From positions 391,946-455,945 of the forward strand of contig NZ_WBKB01000002.1 in the NCBI RefSeq assembly GCF_008831155.1: a DNA stretch of 64,000 nucleotides. The letters are read 5' to 3'. The first letter of the stretch is position 1, and every line of letters starts with the position of its first letter. A program made the position numbers and the translations under genes. The notes under the pieces are model-generated. The model was not told where the DNA came from and did no database searches. It worked only from the letters and a program-made list of their open reading frames with translations. The stretch is from Gulosibacter chungangensis. Lineage in GTDB: Bacteria > Actinomycetota > Actinomycetes > Actinomycetales > Microbacteriaceae. Shown in pieces: positions 1 through 8,373 of this stretch.

Positions 1-269
1 AAAATGAGACGCGCGGCACCGAAACGGTCCAATAGCATGCCCACCGGGATCTGCATGAGCGCGTACACGGCGACCTGGGTGATCGCGAGCGTGGATAGTG
101 CCGTAGCGCTTGCATCAAAACGTTCTGCAGCCGCGACACCTGCCACCGCGAGGGAAGACCGCTGCGCGACCGCAACGAGGTAGGCCACGAGCACGACGGT
201 AAAAATGATGCCGGGCAGGCGCCTGGGGATTTGGCTGAGGGACTGGGTCGTTGGAATGGCTGCGGTCAC
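1..269 (-). CDS. MFS transporter, N-terminal part (cut by window edge)
   Basis: Reading the minus strand from a GTG at 269 gives an open frame to the window edge. The first 20 or so residues are polar, then comes a hydrophobic helix (GIIFTVVLVAYLVAV) and a second one ending in QIPVGMLLDRFGAARL. The G-x-L-x-D-R-x-G-x-R signature is the loop between helices 2 and 3 of Major Facilitator Superfamily transporters. It is an inner-membrane carrier of unknown substrate. The start is a choice: no ATG lies upstream in frame and the ribosome binding site is weak. About 90 residues are visible of the roughly 400 usual for the family. Confidence 0.75.
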   Translation of the reverse strand, partial: MTAAIPTTQSLSQIPRRLPGIIFTVVLVAYLVAVAQRSSLAVAGVAAAERFDASATALSTLAITQVAVYALMQIPVGMLLDRFGAARLI

Positions 270-326
270 ACCAACAGTCTTACACCCAAAATGTGTTGTG
301 CGCGGTTTGTCTCGAGGGTGCCAGAG

Positions 327-1265
327 CTATGAGTCCTGGTCCTGGTCGTGATCCCGATCGCGTCGTGCCGAGAGGTATCGCTCGAGTTCGGCGGCAATAT
401 CGTCTGCGGTGGGGAGTTCACCGTCCGCATCGGCGAAGGGGTTCTCTTGCGGGGTACCTTTGAGGAAACCGTCATGCTGGTTCTCTAAGAGCGATATCAA
501 CCGCTGCACTTCCTCGTTGCCGGCAATCTGTTCATCCACTTCGGCGCGGAACACCCGGTCGCGTTCGCGCAGGTCTTCCGTGGGGATGAGCAGTCCGGTT
601 GCGGTGCCGAGCGCTTCAAGAAGCTTCAGTGGCCCCGCGGGAACAACCCCATCCGCTAAGTAATGCGGGACTAACACGACGAGGCTCGCCACCGGGTCGT
701 CGGCTTCCATCAACTCATGTTCGAGTAAGTGCAAAGCGTGCGCGGGTGCTTCCACTCGCGCCTTCCATACTGAGAGTTGTTCGACGATGTCCTGTCGGTT
801 TCCGGTGGCGGTAAGCCGCAGCGGCCGGGTGTGCGGGACCGGCATCGGAATGGCGTGCGCCCAGGTGGTGGTACTCACGGCGAAGTGACTGACTAGTGCC
901 ATCACGATCTTGGTGAATTCCTCCCAGCGGAAGTCTGGCTCGTAGCCGCTGAGCAGTAGGTATTTTTGGCCTATTGAGTCGCGTAGCATCCGCAAATCGA
1001 GCCTCGGGATGCGATACCCGCGGACTTCTGAACCGTCGATCGTGACGATGGGACGACGAGCGCGGTAGTCAAGCAGCGCATCCGGGCTGAAGGTGGCTAC
1101 GACTTCGGCCTGACCGTGCTCAATCATGGTCTCCATCGTCTGCCGAACTGTGGCGCCGGAATCTCGATAGCCAGTGAGCAATACGACAAGCGGGAGCCCT
1201 GCGGGGACATCTGCCCACGCACTATCCGGTCGAAAAATCGCTCCCTGAGCACCCATGGTCCCCAT
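327..1265 (-). CDS. PAC2-family protein
   Basis: This is a PAC2 (proteasome assembly chaperone 2-like) family protein, about 312 residues. The N-terminal part carries the typical LVVLLTGYRDSGATVRQ segment (about residues 27-43), followed by TFSPDALLDYRARRP and the YLLLSGYEPDFRWEEF strand-turn region around residue 105. Actinobacterial members are soluble and conserved, but their exact role is not settled. The frame extends up to 1319. I prefer the ATG at 1265 (or 1256) because the family usually starts shortly before the first conserved strand, and because the upstream residues look unconserved. The gene is divergent from pepA, with under 100 bases between the starts. The C-terminal tail is acidic and Arg/Asp-rich. 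Confidence 0.8.
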   Translation of the reverse strand: MGTMGAQGAIFRPDSAWADVPAGLPLVVLLTGYRDSGATVRQTMETMIEHGQAEVVATFSPDALLDYRARRPIVTIDGSEVRGYRIPRLDLRMLRDSIGQKYLLLSGYEPDFRWEEFTKIVMALVSHFAVSTTTWAHAIPMPVPHTRPLRLTATGNRQDIVEQLSVWKARVEAPAHALHLLEHELMEADDPVASLVVLVPHYLADGVVPAGPLKLLEALGTATGLLIPTEDLRERDRVFRAEVDEQIAGNEEVQRLISLLENQHDGFLKGTPQENPFADADGELPTADDIAAELERYLSARRDRDHDQDQDS

Positions 1266-1340
1266 CGTACGGGTCACGGCCTTGATTGCAGTGAGTGTTT
1301 CGCTCGCGGCGTGGCACAAGTCCCGATGAACTCAGCGAAC

Positions 1341-1351
1341 TATATATAAGG
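1341..1351 (+). promoter_or_regulatory. Candidate -10 region and AAGG ribosome site for pepA
   Basis: TATATATAAGG lies just ahead of the pepA ATG at 1360. The TATATA could serve as a -10 hexamer, which would give a very short leader of about 8 bases. AAGG (1348-1351) is the only Shine-Dalgarno-like stretch. No convincing -35 hexamer is visible, so this stays tentative. Confidence 0.35.
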
Positions 1352-1359
1352 TCGAAATC

Positions 1360-2838
1360 ATGACCAATGTAGATTTTGTTCTAGACGCGAAACCATATGC
1401 TGCCGACACGCTCACCGTGGTACCCGTGCTGCAGGGTGAAGAGTTGGAGCTACTCGGCTCTTCCGACCTCGGTCTCGACGCGGAGCGCCTTGCGGCGCTT
1501 AACGTGAGCGCAAAAGCCGGCGCAACCCAGCGCATCCTTGTCGCTGCCGAGCATGGCGAGGGAGAAGCGCCGGTACTCCTGCTCGGAATTGGCGACGAGC
1601 GAACCCGCGAGTCACTTCGCCGTGCGGCGGGCGTTGCCGCGCGTGCGCTGAGCAATGTCAGTGACGTGACCTACGACTTGGCTGACGTTACCGCCGAAGA
1701 AGTGGAAGCGATCGCCACCGGTCATGCACTCGGTGGATATGTCTTCGACCGGTTTAAGTCGGCGCCGTCCGATGAAGCTGATTCAACCAGCGGGCAGCGC
1801 GTGGCGATTAATGCAGCTCCTGCTGAGGGCCAGGCTGCGCTGGCAAAGGCACGAGTCGTGAGCGAATCAGTCGCGCTGACTCGTAACCTCGTCAATACTC
1901 CCCCGAATGCCCTCGTGCCAGAAGAATTTGCGGACCGGGTGGCGGCTGAATTCGCCGATTCGGCGGTCTCGGTCGAGGTGTGGGACGAACCGCGACTTAT
2001 CGAAGAAGGTTGCGGCGGCATCACTGGGGTCGGTCAGGGCTCGGCAAATGCTCCGCGATTGGTTCACCTGGAGTACACGCCGGAGAACCCGAAAGCCTAT
2101 GTTGCGCTTGTCGGTAAGGGCATTACGTTCGACTCAGGAGGGCTTTCGCTCAAGCCGGCGGCATCCATGGTGGGCATGAAATTTGACATGTCGGGCGCTG
2201 CCTCGGTTGTCGGTGTCATCCGTGCGGTGGCTGCTCTGGAGCTCCCTGTCCGAGTGAGTGGTTGGTGCGCACTCGCCGAAAACATGCCGTCTGCTACGGC
2301 ACTGAAACCGGACGACGTCATCACGATGCGCTCGAAGACTACCGTGGAAGTTACGAACACCGACGCCGAGGGAAGACTGGTCTTGGCTGATGCGCTCGCC
2401 TTGGCTTCAGAACAGCAACCCGATGTGATCATCGACATTGCCACGCTGACCGGTGCGCAGGTAATCGCGCTCGGAGATCGCACCACTGGCCTCATGGGTA
2501 ACGAGGAACAGTGGCGCGAGCGCATCCTGAATGCGGCACGCACTGCGGGTGAGCCGACGTGGTCCATGCCAATTCCGGAAGAGATCGCCGAAAAGCTCGA
2601 TTCGAATGTTGCCGACATTGTGAATGCCAAGCCGGGCGATCGTGCTGGCGGGATGCTCTTTGCCGCGGCTTTCCTCGAAAAGTTCATTGGCAAGGATGCT
2701 GAGGAGCAGTCGATCCCGTGGGTCCACCTTGACATTGCGGGGCCGGCTGACACGAAGTCCGCGTACGGCTATGTGCCTAAGGGCGCCTCGGGTGTCCCGG
2801 TGCGAACGCTCATCGAAGCGATTGCGGCGATTGCCTAA
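1360..2838 (+). CDS. pepA: Leucyl aminopeptidase (M17 family)
   Basis: This 492-residue cytosolic exopeptidase removes N-terminal residues such as leucine and is a two-metal hexamer in characterised homologues. The C-terminal catalytic domain shows GKGITFDSGGLSLKP (about residues 253-267), carrying metal and catalytic residues, and the family signature NTDAEGRLVLADAL near residue 333. The N-terminal alpha/beta regulatory domain fills the first 160 residues. Length is normal for the family. The ATG at 1360 is the only sensible start. The gene stands alone on its strand: the PAC2 gene is divergent upstream and lpdA follows after a 186-base gap. In actinobacterial genomes pepA commonly sits next to lpd and the E2 gene, as here. 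Confidence 0.96.
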   Translation: MTNVDFVLDAKPYAADTLTVVPVLQGEELELLGSSDLGLDAERLAALNVSAKAGATQRILVAAEHGEGEAPVLLLGIGDERTRESLRRAAGVAARALSNVSDVTYDLADVTAEEVEAIATGHALGGYVFDRFKSAPSDEADSTSGQRVAINAAPAEGQAALAKARVVSESVALTRNLVNTPPNALVPEEFADRVAAEFADSAVSVEVWDEPRLIEEGCGGITGVGQGSANAPRLVHLEYTPENPKAYVALVGKGITFDSGGLSLKPAASMVGMKFDMSGAASVVGVIRAVAALELPVRVSGWCALAENMPSATALKPDDVITMRSKTTVEVTNTDAEGRLVLADALALASEQQPDVIIDIATLTGAQVIALGDRTTGLMGNEEQWRERILNAARTAGEPTWSMPIPEEIAEKLDSNVADIVNAKPGDRAGGMLFAAAFLEKFIGKDAEEQSIPWVHLDIAGPADTKSAYGYVPKGASGVPVRTLIEAIAAIA

Positions 2839-3024
2839 ATCGACTCAGCGCACGTAGGTAGTTAATGGACTAGATCCATCATTAGCAGGCCTCGCCTCAC
2901 TTATGGCGAACCCAAGATTCTTCATAACTGAGGTGTAGGCTTGCCTGTGGCTTTCGCCGCGCTTTTGCAGCAGGTAACCCCTGGTGCATGCGAACTGTTC
3001 GACTCTTATAGGGGAGCTTTCCGG

Positions 3025-4398
3025 GTGTCAGATCAAAACTTTGACCTTGTTGTCCTCGGCGGTGGTAGCGCAGGCTACGCTGCCGCCATCCGCGCTACAC
3101 AGTTGGGCATGACCGCCGCTGTGATCGAGAAGGACAAGCTGGGTGGTACCTGCTTACACCGAGGGTGCATCCCAACCAAGGCGATGGTGCACAGTGCCGA
3201 ACTCGCCGAGTCGGTTGCCGAGGGTGCTCGCGTTGGTGTCAACCTCACCCTTGACGGTGTGGATGCGGAAAAGGTAGCGGCATTCCGTGACGATATTGTC
3301 ACCGGTAAATTTAAGGGGCTGCAGGGCCTACTCAAGGCGAAGAAGGTTTCGGTCATCAACGGTGAAGGCCGACTGACCTCCTCGACCACCGTGCAGGTCG
3401 GTACCGACACCATCACGGCGAAGAACATCGTGCTTGCCACCGGTTCCTACTCGAAGACCATTCCCGGTCTCGAAATCACCGGCAACGTCATCACCTCGGA
3501 TCAGGCACTCCAGATGAACTGGATCCCGAAGCGCGCGGTCGTGCTCGGCGGTGGCGTGATCGGCCTCGAGTTCGCTAGCTTGTGGCGCTCTTTCGGTGCT
3601 GAGGTAACGATCATTGAGGGTCTGCCGCACCTTGCGCCCGCAGAAGATGAAGCGATCTCGAAGCAGCTCGAGCGTGCATACCGCAAGCGCGGCATCAACT
3701 TCCAGACCAACACGAAGTTCGATTCCGTCACCCAGGATGAATATGGCGTTCACGTCAAGACTGAAAAGGGTGAGGTTATCGATGGCGACGTTCTCCTCGT
3801 CGCAATCGGCCGCGGTCCGGTAACCGCGAATATCGGCCTCGAAGAAGTTGGAGTGCAGCTCGACCGCGGTTTTGTGACCGTTGACAAAACCCTGCAAACC
3901 ACCGTCCCCGGCGTTTACGCAATCGGCGACATTGTTCCAGGGCTGCAGCTGGCACACCGCTCGTACCAGCACGGCATCTTCGTTGCCGAGCAGATCGCGG
4001 GTCAGAACCCCGTGCTCATTTCCGACGTGAACATCCCCAAGGTGACCTACTCGGAGCCGCAGATTGGTTCAATCGGCCTTTCGGAAGCCAAGGCGAAGGA
4101 AGAGCACGGCGCCGATGCAATTGAGGCGTATGAGTACAACCTCGCTGGCAACGGCAAGAGCTCGATTCTCGGGACCAGCGGCTCAGTCAAGGTAGTCCGA
4201 GTCAAGGACGGCCCCGTCATTGGTATTCACATGATCGGTGGTCGCATCGGCGAGCTCATCGGTGAAGCGCAGCTGATTGTGAATTGGGACGCATATCCCG
4301 AGGACGTCGCACAGCTCGTGCACGCACACCCGACACAGAACGAGTCCCTGGGCGAGGCGATGCTCAAGCTCGCTGGCAAGCCCCTTCACGCGCTCTAA
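3025..4398 (+). CDS. lpdA: Dihydrolipoyl dehydrogenase (E3)
   Basis: E3 reoxidises dihydrolipoyl groups of 2-oxoacid dehydrogenase complexes using NAD+. The 457-residue protein has an FAD-binding GGGSAG near residue 12, the redox disulfide motif [14 protein letters not shown] near residues 39-52, an NAD-binding [11 protein letters not shown] in the middle, a second FAD contact [11 protein letters not shown], and the C-terminal interface HAHPTQNE with the catalytic His-Glu pair. The frame is open from a TTG at 2941, but I choose the GTG at 3025. It gives the usual N-terminus just before the first FAD strand and has GGGGAG at 3011-3016. The gene is followed 38 bases later by the E2 gene, so the two are probably co-transcribed. 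Confidence 0.95.
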   Translation: MSDQNFDLVVLGGGSAGYAAAIRATQLGMTAAVIEKDKLGGTCLHRGCIPTKAMVHSAELAESVAEGARVGVNLTLDGVDAEKVAAFRDDIVTGKFKGLQGLLKAKKVSVINGEGRLTSSTTVQVGTDTITAKNIVLATGSYSKTIPGLEITGNVITSDQALQMNWIPKRAVVLGGGVIGLEFASLWRSFGAEVTIIEGLPHLAPAEDEAISKQLERAYRKRGINFQTNTKFDSVTQDEYGVHVKTEKGEVIDGDVLLVAIGRGPVTANIGLEEVGVQLDRGFVTVDKTLQTTVPGVYAIGDIVPGLQLAHRSYQHGIFVAEQIAGQNPVLISDVNIPKVTYSEPQIGSIGLSEAKAKEEHGADAIEAYEYNLAGNGKSSILGTSGSVKVVRVKDGPVIGIHMIGGRIGELIGEAQLIVNWDAYPEDVAQLVHAHPTQNESLGEAMLKLAGKPLHAL

Positions 4399-4436
4399 GC
4401 CGCGTACGCGATTTTTCAGAACTAGGAGAAATTCTT

Positions 4437-6149
4437 ATGAGTCAGGAAGTAACACTCCCGGCACTCGGTGAAAGCGTCACCGAAGGAACCGTTACCCGTT
4501 GGCTAAAGGCCGTCGGTGACACTGTCGCTGTTGATGAGGCACTGCTGGAAGTGTCGACCGACAAGGTTGACACCGAAGTCCCTTCGCCCGTTGCCGGTGT
4601 AATCGAAGAGATTCTCGTCCAAGAGGACGAGACCGTGGATGTCGGCGCTGTCTTGGTGCGTATTGGCGACGGTAGTGGCGCCGCAGCACCAGCTGCCCAA
4701 GAAGCTCCAGCGCAAGAAGCAGCGGTAGAAGAGACTCCCGCCCCTGCAGCCGAAGAAGCTCCGGCGCCGGCAGCAGAAGCAGCTGCCCCCGCGGGTGATG
4801 CTTCTGACGTGACGCTCCCGGCACTCGGCGAGAGTGTCACCGAAGGTACCGTGACCCGTTGGCTGAAGAACGTTGGTGACAGCGTTGAGGTGGATGAAGC
4901 ACTCCTAGAGGTGTCGACGGACAAGGTTGACACCGAAGTTCCTTCGCCGGTCGCGGGTGTAGTGCAGGAAATCCTCGTGAAGGAAGATGAGACTGCCGAG
5001 GTTGGGACTGTGCTTGCTCGCATCGGTTCGGGCGCACCCGCCGCAGCAGCTCCTGCACCGGCAGCTGCACCTGCCCCCGAAGCAGCGCCTGCTCCGGCTC
5101 CCACCCCTGCTGCACCTGCCCCTGCTGCACCGGCCGCGCCTGCAGCACCGGCCGCTCCCAAAGCACCTGCTGCACCCGCAGCTCCGGCCACTCCCACGGC
5201 ACCTGCGGCACCCACGGCTCCGGCGTCGAAGAGCGACCCTCGCTACGTCACCCCGATCGTGCGCAAGCTTGCGAACGAGCACGGCGTAGACCTCACGAAG
5301 GTTTCGGGCACCGGTGTAGGTGGCCGCATCCGCAAGGAGGATGTACTCGCCGCAGCGAAGGCGCAGAGCGCCGCTGCACCGGCAGCACCCGCGTCCGCAG
5401 CAGCTGAGGCTGCCCCCGTGCAGGTATCCGAACTCCGGGGCACTACCCAGAAGATGTCGCGCCTGCGTAAGGTCGTTGCCACGCGCGCGGTTGAGTCGAT
5501 GACCGGCACCGCGCAGCTGACCACCGTGGTTGAGGTTGACGTCACGAAGATCGCCAACCTGCGCCAAGCCAAGAAGGAAGAGTTCCTGCAGAAGACCGGC
5601 TCGAAGCTCTCCTTCCTGCCCTTCTTCACGCTTGCCGCGATTGAAGCGCTGCAGACCTACCCGATTATCAACTCGCGCGTAGAGGGCGACTCGATCGTCT
5701 ACCCCGCCACCGAGAACATCTCGATGGCAGTGGACACCGAACGGGGCCTGCTCACTCCGGTGATCAAGAACGCTGGCGGTAAGACGATTGCCGAGCTCGC
5801 GTCTGAGATCGACGACCTCGCGACCCGCAGCCGTGACAACAAGCTCACCCCCGATGACCTTGCCGGTGGCACGTTCACCGTCACGAACACCGGTTCACGC
5901 GGTGCACTCTTCGACACCCCGGTGGTGTTCCTCCCGCAGGAAGCGATCCTTGGCCTCGGTATCGTGACCAAGCGTCCGGTAGTAGTCAAGTCCGCGGATG
6001 GCGATGAAAGCATCGCAATCCGTTCGATGGTGTACCTCGCCCTGAGCTATGACCACCGCATCATTGATGGTGCCGACGCGGCTCGTTACCTTGGACAGGT
6101 AAAGCAGCGTCTGGAGGCGGGTGCTTTCGAGGGCAACCTCGGCATCTAA
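4437..6149 (+). CDS. sucB: Dihydrolipoamide acyltransferase (E2), two lipoyl domains
   Basis: This is the E2 core of a 2-oxoacid dehydrogenase complex, 570 residues. Domains in order: lipoyl domain 1 (about 1-80, lysine in STDKVDTE near residue 43), an Ala/Pro/Glu linker, lipoyl domain 2 (about 122-200, lysine near 163), a long Ala/Pro linker, a peripheral subunit-binding domain (about 267-305, [12 protein letters not shown] and [11 protein letters not shown]), and the catalytic acyltransferase domain with YDHRIIDG (His540). The ATG at 4437 has AGGAG upstream; the frame is open further upstream inside lpdA but without lipoyl homology. In Actinobacteria this protein, named sucB in many annotations, is shared as E2 of pyruvate dehydrogenase with AceE, which is encoded at 28 kb here. 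The two lipoyl domains are close DNA repeats of each other. Confidence 0.93.
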   Translation: MSQEVTLPALGESVTEGTVTRWLKAVGDTVAVDEALLEVSTDKVDTEVPSPVAGVIEEILVQEDETVDVGAVLVRIGDGSGAAAPAAQEAPAQEAAVEETPAPAAEEAPAPAAEAAAPAGDASDVTLPALGESVTEGTVTRWLKNVGDSVEVDEALLEVSTDKVDTEVPSPVAGVVQEILVKEDETAEVGTVLARIGSGAPAAAAPAPAAAPAPEAAPAPAPTPAAPAPAAPAAPAAPAAPKAPAAPAAPATPTAPAAPTAPASKSDPRYVTPIVRKLANEHGVDLTKVSGTGVGGRIRKEDVLAAAKAQSAAAPAAPASAAAEAAPVQVSELRGTTQKMSRLRKVVATRAVESMTGTAQLTTVVEVDVTKIANLRQAKKEEFLQKTGSKLSFLPFFTLAAIEALQTYPIINSRVEGDSIVYPATENISMAVDTERGLLTPVIKNAGGKTIAELASEIDDLATRSRDNKLTPDDLAGGTFTVTNTGSRGALFDTPVVFLPQEAILGLGIVTKRPVVVKSADGDESIAIRSMVYLALSYDHRIIDGADAARYLGQVKQRLEAGAFEGNLGI

Positions 6150-6159
6150 GTCCACGTCA

Positions 6160-6203
6160 CGAAGGCGGGGTGCGACAACCGATGTTGTCGCACCCCGCCT
6201 TCG
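6160..6203. terminator. 20-bp perfect hairpin after sucB
   Basis: Bases 6160-6179 and 6184-6203 are exact reverse complements around a 4-base loop CGAT. The hairpin sits 10 bases after the sucB stop and has no real poly-U tract. It is a probable sucB terminator. Confidence 0.8.
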
Positions 6204-6234
6204 TTGAACGCACGCTCCCCCAACGTGCACAATC

Positions 6235-6280
6235 AATATGGCGGTGGGCACCGAGGTATATCGGTGCCCACCGCCATATT
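6235..6280. terminator. 20-bp perfect hairpin after the FAD monooxygenase gene
   Basis: Bases 6235-6254 and 6261-6280 are exact reverse complements with loop GGTATA. The hairpin lies 10 bases beyond the stop of the minus-strand monooxygenase and is probably its terminator. It forms a back-to-back pair with the sucB hairpin. Confidence 0.8.
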
Positions 6281-6290
6281 CGTGATGTGA

Positions 6291-8231
6291 CTAGCGCTGT
6301 GCAGTCATCGACTGGGCAAAGAACTCGGTGAGTTCTTCACGTGCATCCAGCGGGAGGATGTGGGCGACGTACTGGTCGGGACGAACGATTACGATCGCAC
6401 CATCTCGACTGATTTCGCGCAGGTCATAGATGTCTGGTTCCTGCTGGGCAGCTTCCATGTCATTGACGTCGCTAATCGTCCCCACAGAGTGAACACGGAA
6501 GTAGTCCTGGAGCTGATACGGCCCGTGGTCGGGACGGAACGCTTTGGGTATGTCGGTGAAATCAAATTCCGTATAGCGCTGCTGGTAGACGACATTAACC
6601 TCGAAGCGCGAGTTGAGGTCTGCACCCTCCGGGGTAAATCGAAGCAGCGGCGAGTCGGCCGAGGTTTGCAACCAGTCTGCCAAACGTTCAGTGGCCGAGT
6701 CGGTGCCGACCTTAGCTTGGTCTGCAAAGACGTAGATGCGGTATCGACCGTCTGCGAAAGCTTGGTGCCCGAGATAGATCGGGTTCACATCGGCGATACG
6801 AATCACCGGCGCCGCTTTGAATCGCTTACCAATTGGGTATCCCTTAGCGAGGTCCTGATACTTCGTATCACCGGTAATGATCGAAGGGCCATATTCGGTC
6901 ATGAAGCCAGCCGGGAACTCAGCGGTTTTGACGTAGAACTCTTCAACTTCACCCGGGTTCTCAAAGTCCTCAGGTTTCTTGGCCATGAGACCTGACCACT
7001 GCTTGTCAAAGTTGATCAGATCGACGGCAACCGACTGACGTTCAGCCGAGTAGGTGTCCAGCAACGATTCCGGTGCAAGACCGCTCAGTACCTGGCCAAG
7101 TTTCCACGAGATATTCCAGCCGTCCTGCATCGAGACATTCATACCTTGACCGGCCTTCGCACTGTGCGTGTGGCAGGCGTCACCGGTGATGAAGACCCGG
7201 GGGCTGCGCTGCCCTACCTCTTCTTCGGGCACATTGTCGAACTTGTCAGTGACGCGGTGGCCGACTTCGTAGACGCTGTGCCACGGTACGTCCTTCACAT
7301 CGAGTGTGTAAGGGTGAAGGATTCCATTCGCCTTCTTAATGACGTCCTCGAGTGGGGTCTGGCGAATAGCGTGGTTGTCGTTTTCCGGCACCTCGCCGAG
7401 GTCGACGTAGATCCGTGAAAGGTGGCCTCCTTCACGTGGGATGTGCAGGATGCTCCCTGCGGATGCGTGGATGACCGACTTGATTCGTACGTCAGGGAAA
7501 GTGGTCTGTGCAAGCACATCCATCACACCCCAGGCATGGTTGGACACGTCCCCGACCAGGCGGCGGCCGATTGCTTTACGCACCTTACTCGCTGCGCCAT
7601 CACAACCGATGACGTACTTCGCGCGTACCGTGCGCTCTTGGCCTTCGTGCTCGCCGGCTGTGCTGCGCACGGTGACAGTTACCGGATACTCGGCCCCATC
7701 GTCAATTTCAAGGGCCACAAACTCGTAACCGTAGTTTGGACTGATGCGACCGGGTGAGCGCTCGGCGAATTCAATGAAGTAGTCCAGCACGCGAGCCTGA
7801 TTCACCACGATGTGCTGAAACTCGCTGATGTCTTGGCTATCGTCGGGCGTGCGGCCGGTGCGGATGATGTTTCCCGGATTCTTGGGGTCTGGATTCCAAA
7901 ACGCCGTCTCCGTGATGCGGTACGCCTCAGACACGATGCGCTCTTCGAATCCAAAGCAGTGGAATGTCTCCACAGTCCGTGCCTGGACACCATCGGCCTG
8001 GCCCAACTTCAGGCGGCTATCACGACGCTCAATAATGTGAGTGCGAATATCTGGGTACTGTGAGAGCTGCGCAGCCGCAATCACCCCTGCCGGACCGGTG
8101 CCCACAATCAAGACATCGAGTTCATCGGGCAGATCACTCGGGCGGCTCATGCCGTATCCGGCGGCGTTCTGCACGCGTGGCTCCTGCGACACGTATCCGT
8201 GATGGTGAAACTGAATGGTTGAACTCTGCAT
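6291..8231 (-). CDS. FAD-dependent aromatic hydroxylase (phenol 2-monooxygenase / 3-hydroxybenzoate 4-monooxygenase type)
   Basis: This 646-residue flavoprotein hydroxylates a phenolic ring with NAD(P)H and O2. The PHBH-type FAD domain shows LIVGTGPAGVIAAAQL (about residues 36-51), the DG motif VIGCDGAASKVRKAIG and the GD motif FITGDACHTHSAKAGQGMN. The C-terminal 200 residues match the thioredoxin-like dimerisation domain that separates the phenol hydroxylase/MobA subfamily from short PHBH enzymes. The substrate cannot be read from sequence; 3-hydroxybenzoate is my best guess from length and N-terminus. The ATG at 8231 is chosen because GAGGAGG lies 9 bases upstream. The frame continues further upstream but into a region of hairpins. 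No ring-cleavage gene is adjacent. Confidence 0.85.
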   Translation of the reverse strand: MQSSTIQFHHHGYVSQEPRVQNAAGYGMSRPSDLPDELDVLIVGTGPAGVIAAAQLSQYPDIRTHIIERRDSRLKLGQADGVQARTVETFHCFGFEERIVSEAYRITETAFWNPDPKNPGNIIRTGRTPDDSQDISEFQHIVVNQARVLDYFIEFAERSPGRISPNYGYEFVALEIDDGAEYPVTVTVRSTAGEHEGQERTVRAKYVIGCDGAASKVRKAIGRRLVGDVSNHAWGVMDVLAQTTFPDVRIKSVIHASAGSILHIPREGGHLSRIYVDLGEVPENDNHAIRQTPLEDVIKKANGILHPYTLDVKDVPWHSVYEVGHRVTDKFDNVPEEEVGQRSPRVFITGDACHTHSAKAGQGMNVSMQDGWNISWKLGQVLSGLAPESLLDTYSAERQSVAVDLINFDKQWSGLMAKKPEDFENPGEVEEFYVKTAEFPAGFMTEYGPSIITGDTKYQDLAKGYPIGKRFKAAPVIRIADVNPIYLGHQAFADGRYRIYVFADQAKVGTDSATERLADWLQTSADSPLLRFTPEGADLNSRFEVNVVYQQRYTEFDFTDIPKAFRPDHGPYQLQDYFRVHSVGTISDVNDMEAAQQEPDIYDLREISRDGAIVIVRPDQYVAHILPLDAREELTEFFAQSMTAQR

Positions 8232-8280
8232 TGTGAAAATCCTCCTCGATCCCGCACGCAAGCTCAGAGGCGTATTGCGT

Positions 8281-8316
8281 GGCTTCCCGAGAAGATTAGC
8301 GCTTCTACGGGAAGCC
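8281..8316. promoter_or_regulatory. Hairpin in the monooxygenase leader
   Basis: GGCTTCCCGAGAAG (8281-8294) pairs with CTTCTaCGGGAAGCC (8302-8316) with one bulged A and the loop ATTAGCG. It lies 50 bases upstream of the monooxygenase start. It could be a terminator for upstream transcription or a leader element. Confidence 0.5.
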
Positions 8317-8322
8317 CATTGA

Positions 8323-8338
8323 ACTAATTCGCTAATTC
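8323..8338. promoter_or_regulatory. Tandem 8-bp repeats, candidate operator of the monooxygenase
   Basis: ACTAATTC and GCTAATTC follow each other directly. The core ATTAGCG (as CGCTAAT on the plus strand, 8330-8336) recurs at 8295-8301 and 8373-8379. Repeats of this kind upstream of a catabolic gene suggest a regulator binding region. No regulator gene is adjacent. Confidence 0.35.
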
Positions 8339-8340
8339 CG

Positions 8341-8368
8341 CGAAAGGTTGGATCGCAACAGCCTTTCG
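8341..8368. terminator. Hairpin after the pseudokinase gene
   Basis: CGAAAGG (8341-8347) pairs with CCTTTCG (8362-8368), extendable by TTG/CAA with one mismatch. It lies just beyond the minus-strand stop at 8374, so it is a likely terminator for that gene. Confidence 0.5.
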
Positions 8369-8373
8369 CCGGA

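Noticed and set aside
2941..3024. TTG start 28 codons upstream of lpdA
   Set aside because: The extra residues have no similarity to Lpd N-termini, while the GTG at 3025 has a good ribosome site.
4437..5230. DNA repeats inside sucB as a tandem repeat element
   Set aside because: They are the two duplicated lipoyl domains and low-complexity Ala/Pro linkers, which are normal for this protein.
4442..5567. Long Ala/Gly/Ser-rich minus-strand open frames opposite sucB
   Set aside because: They are antisense shadows of the Ala/Pro linkers and lipoyl domains, with no recognisable domain or ribosome binding site.
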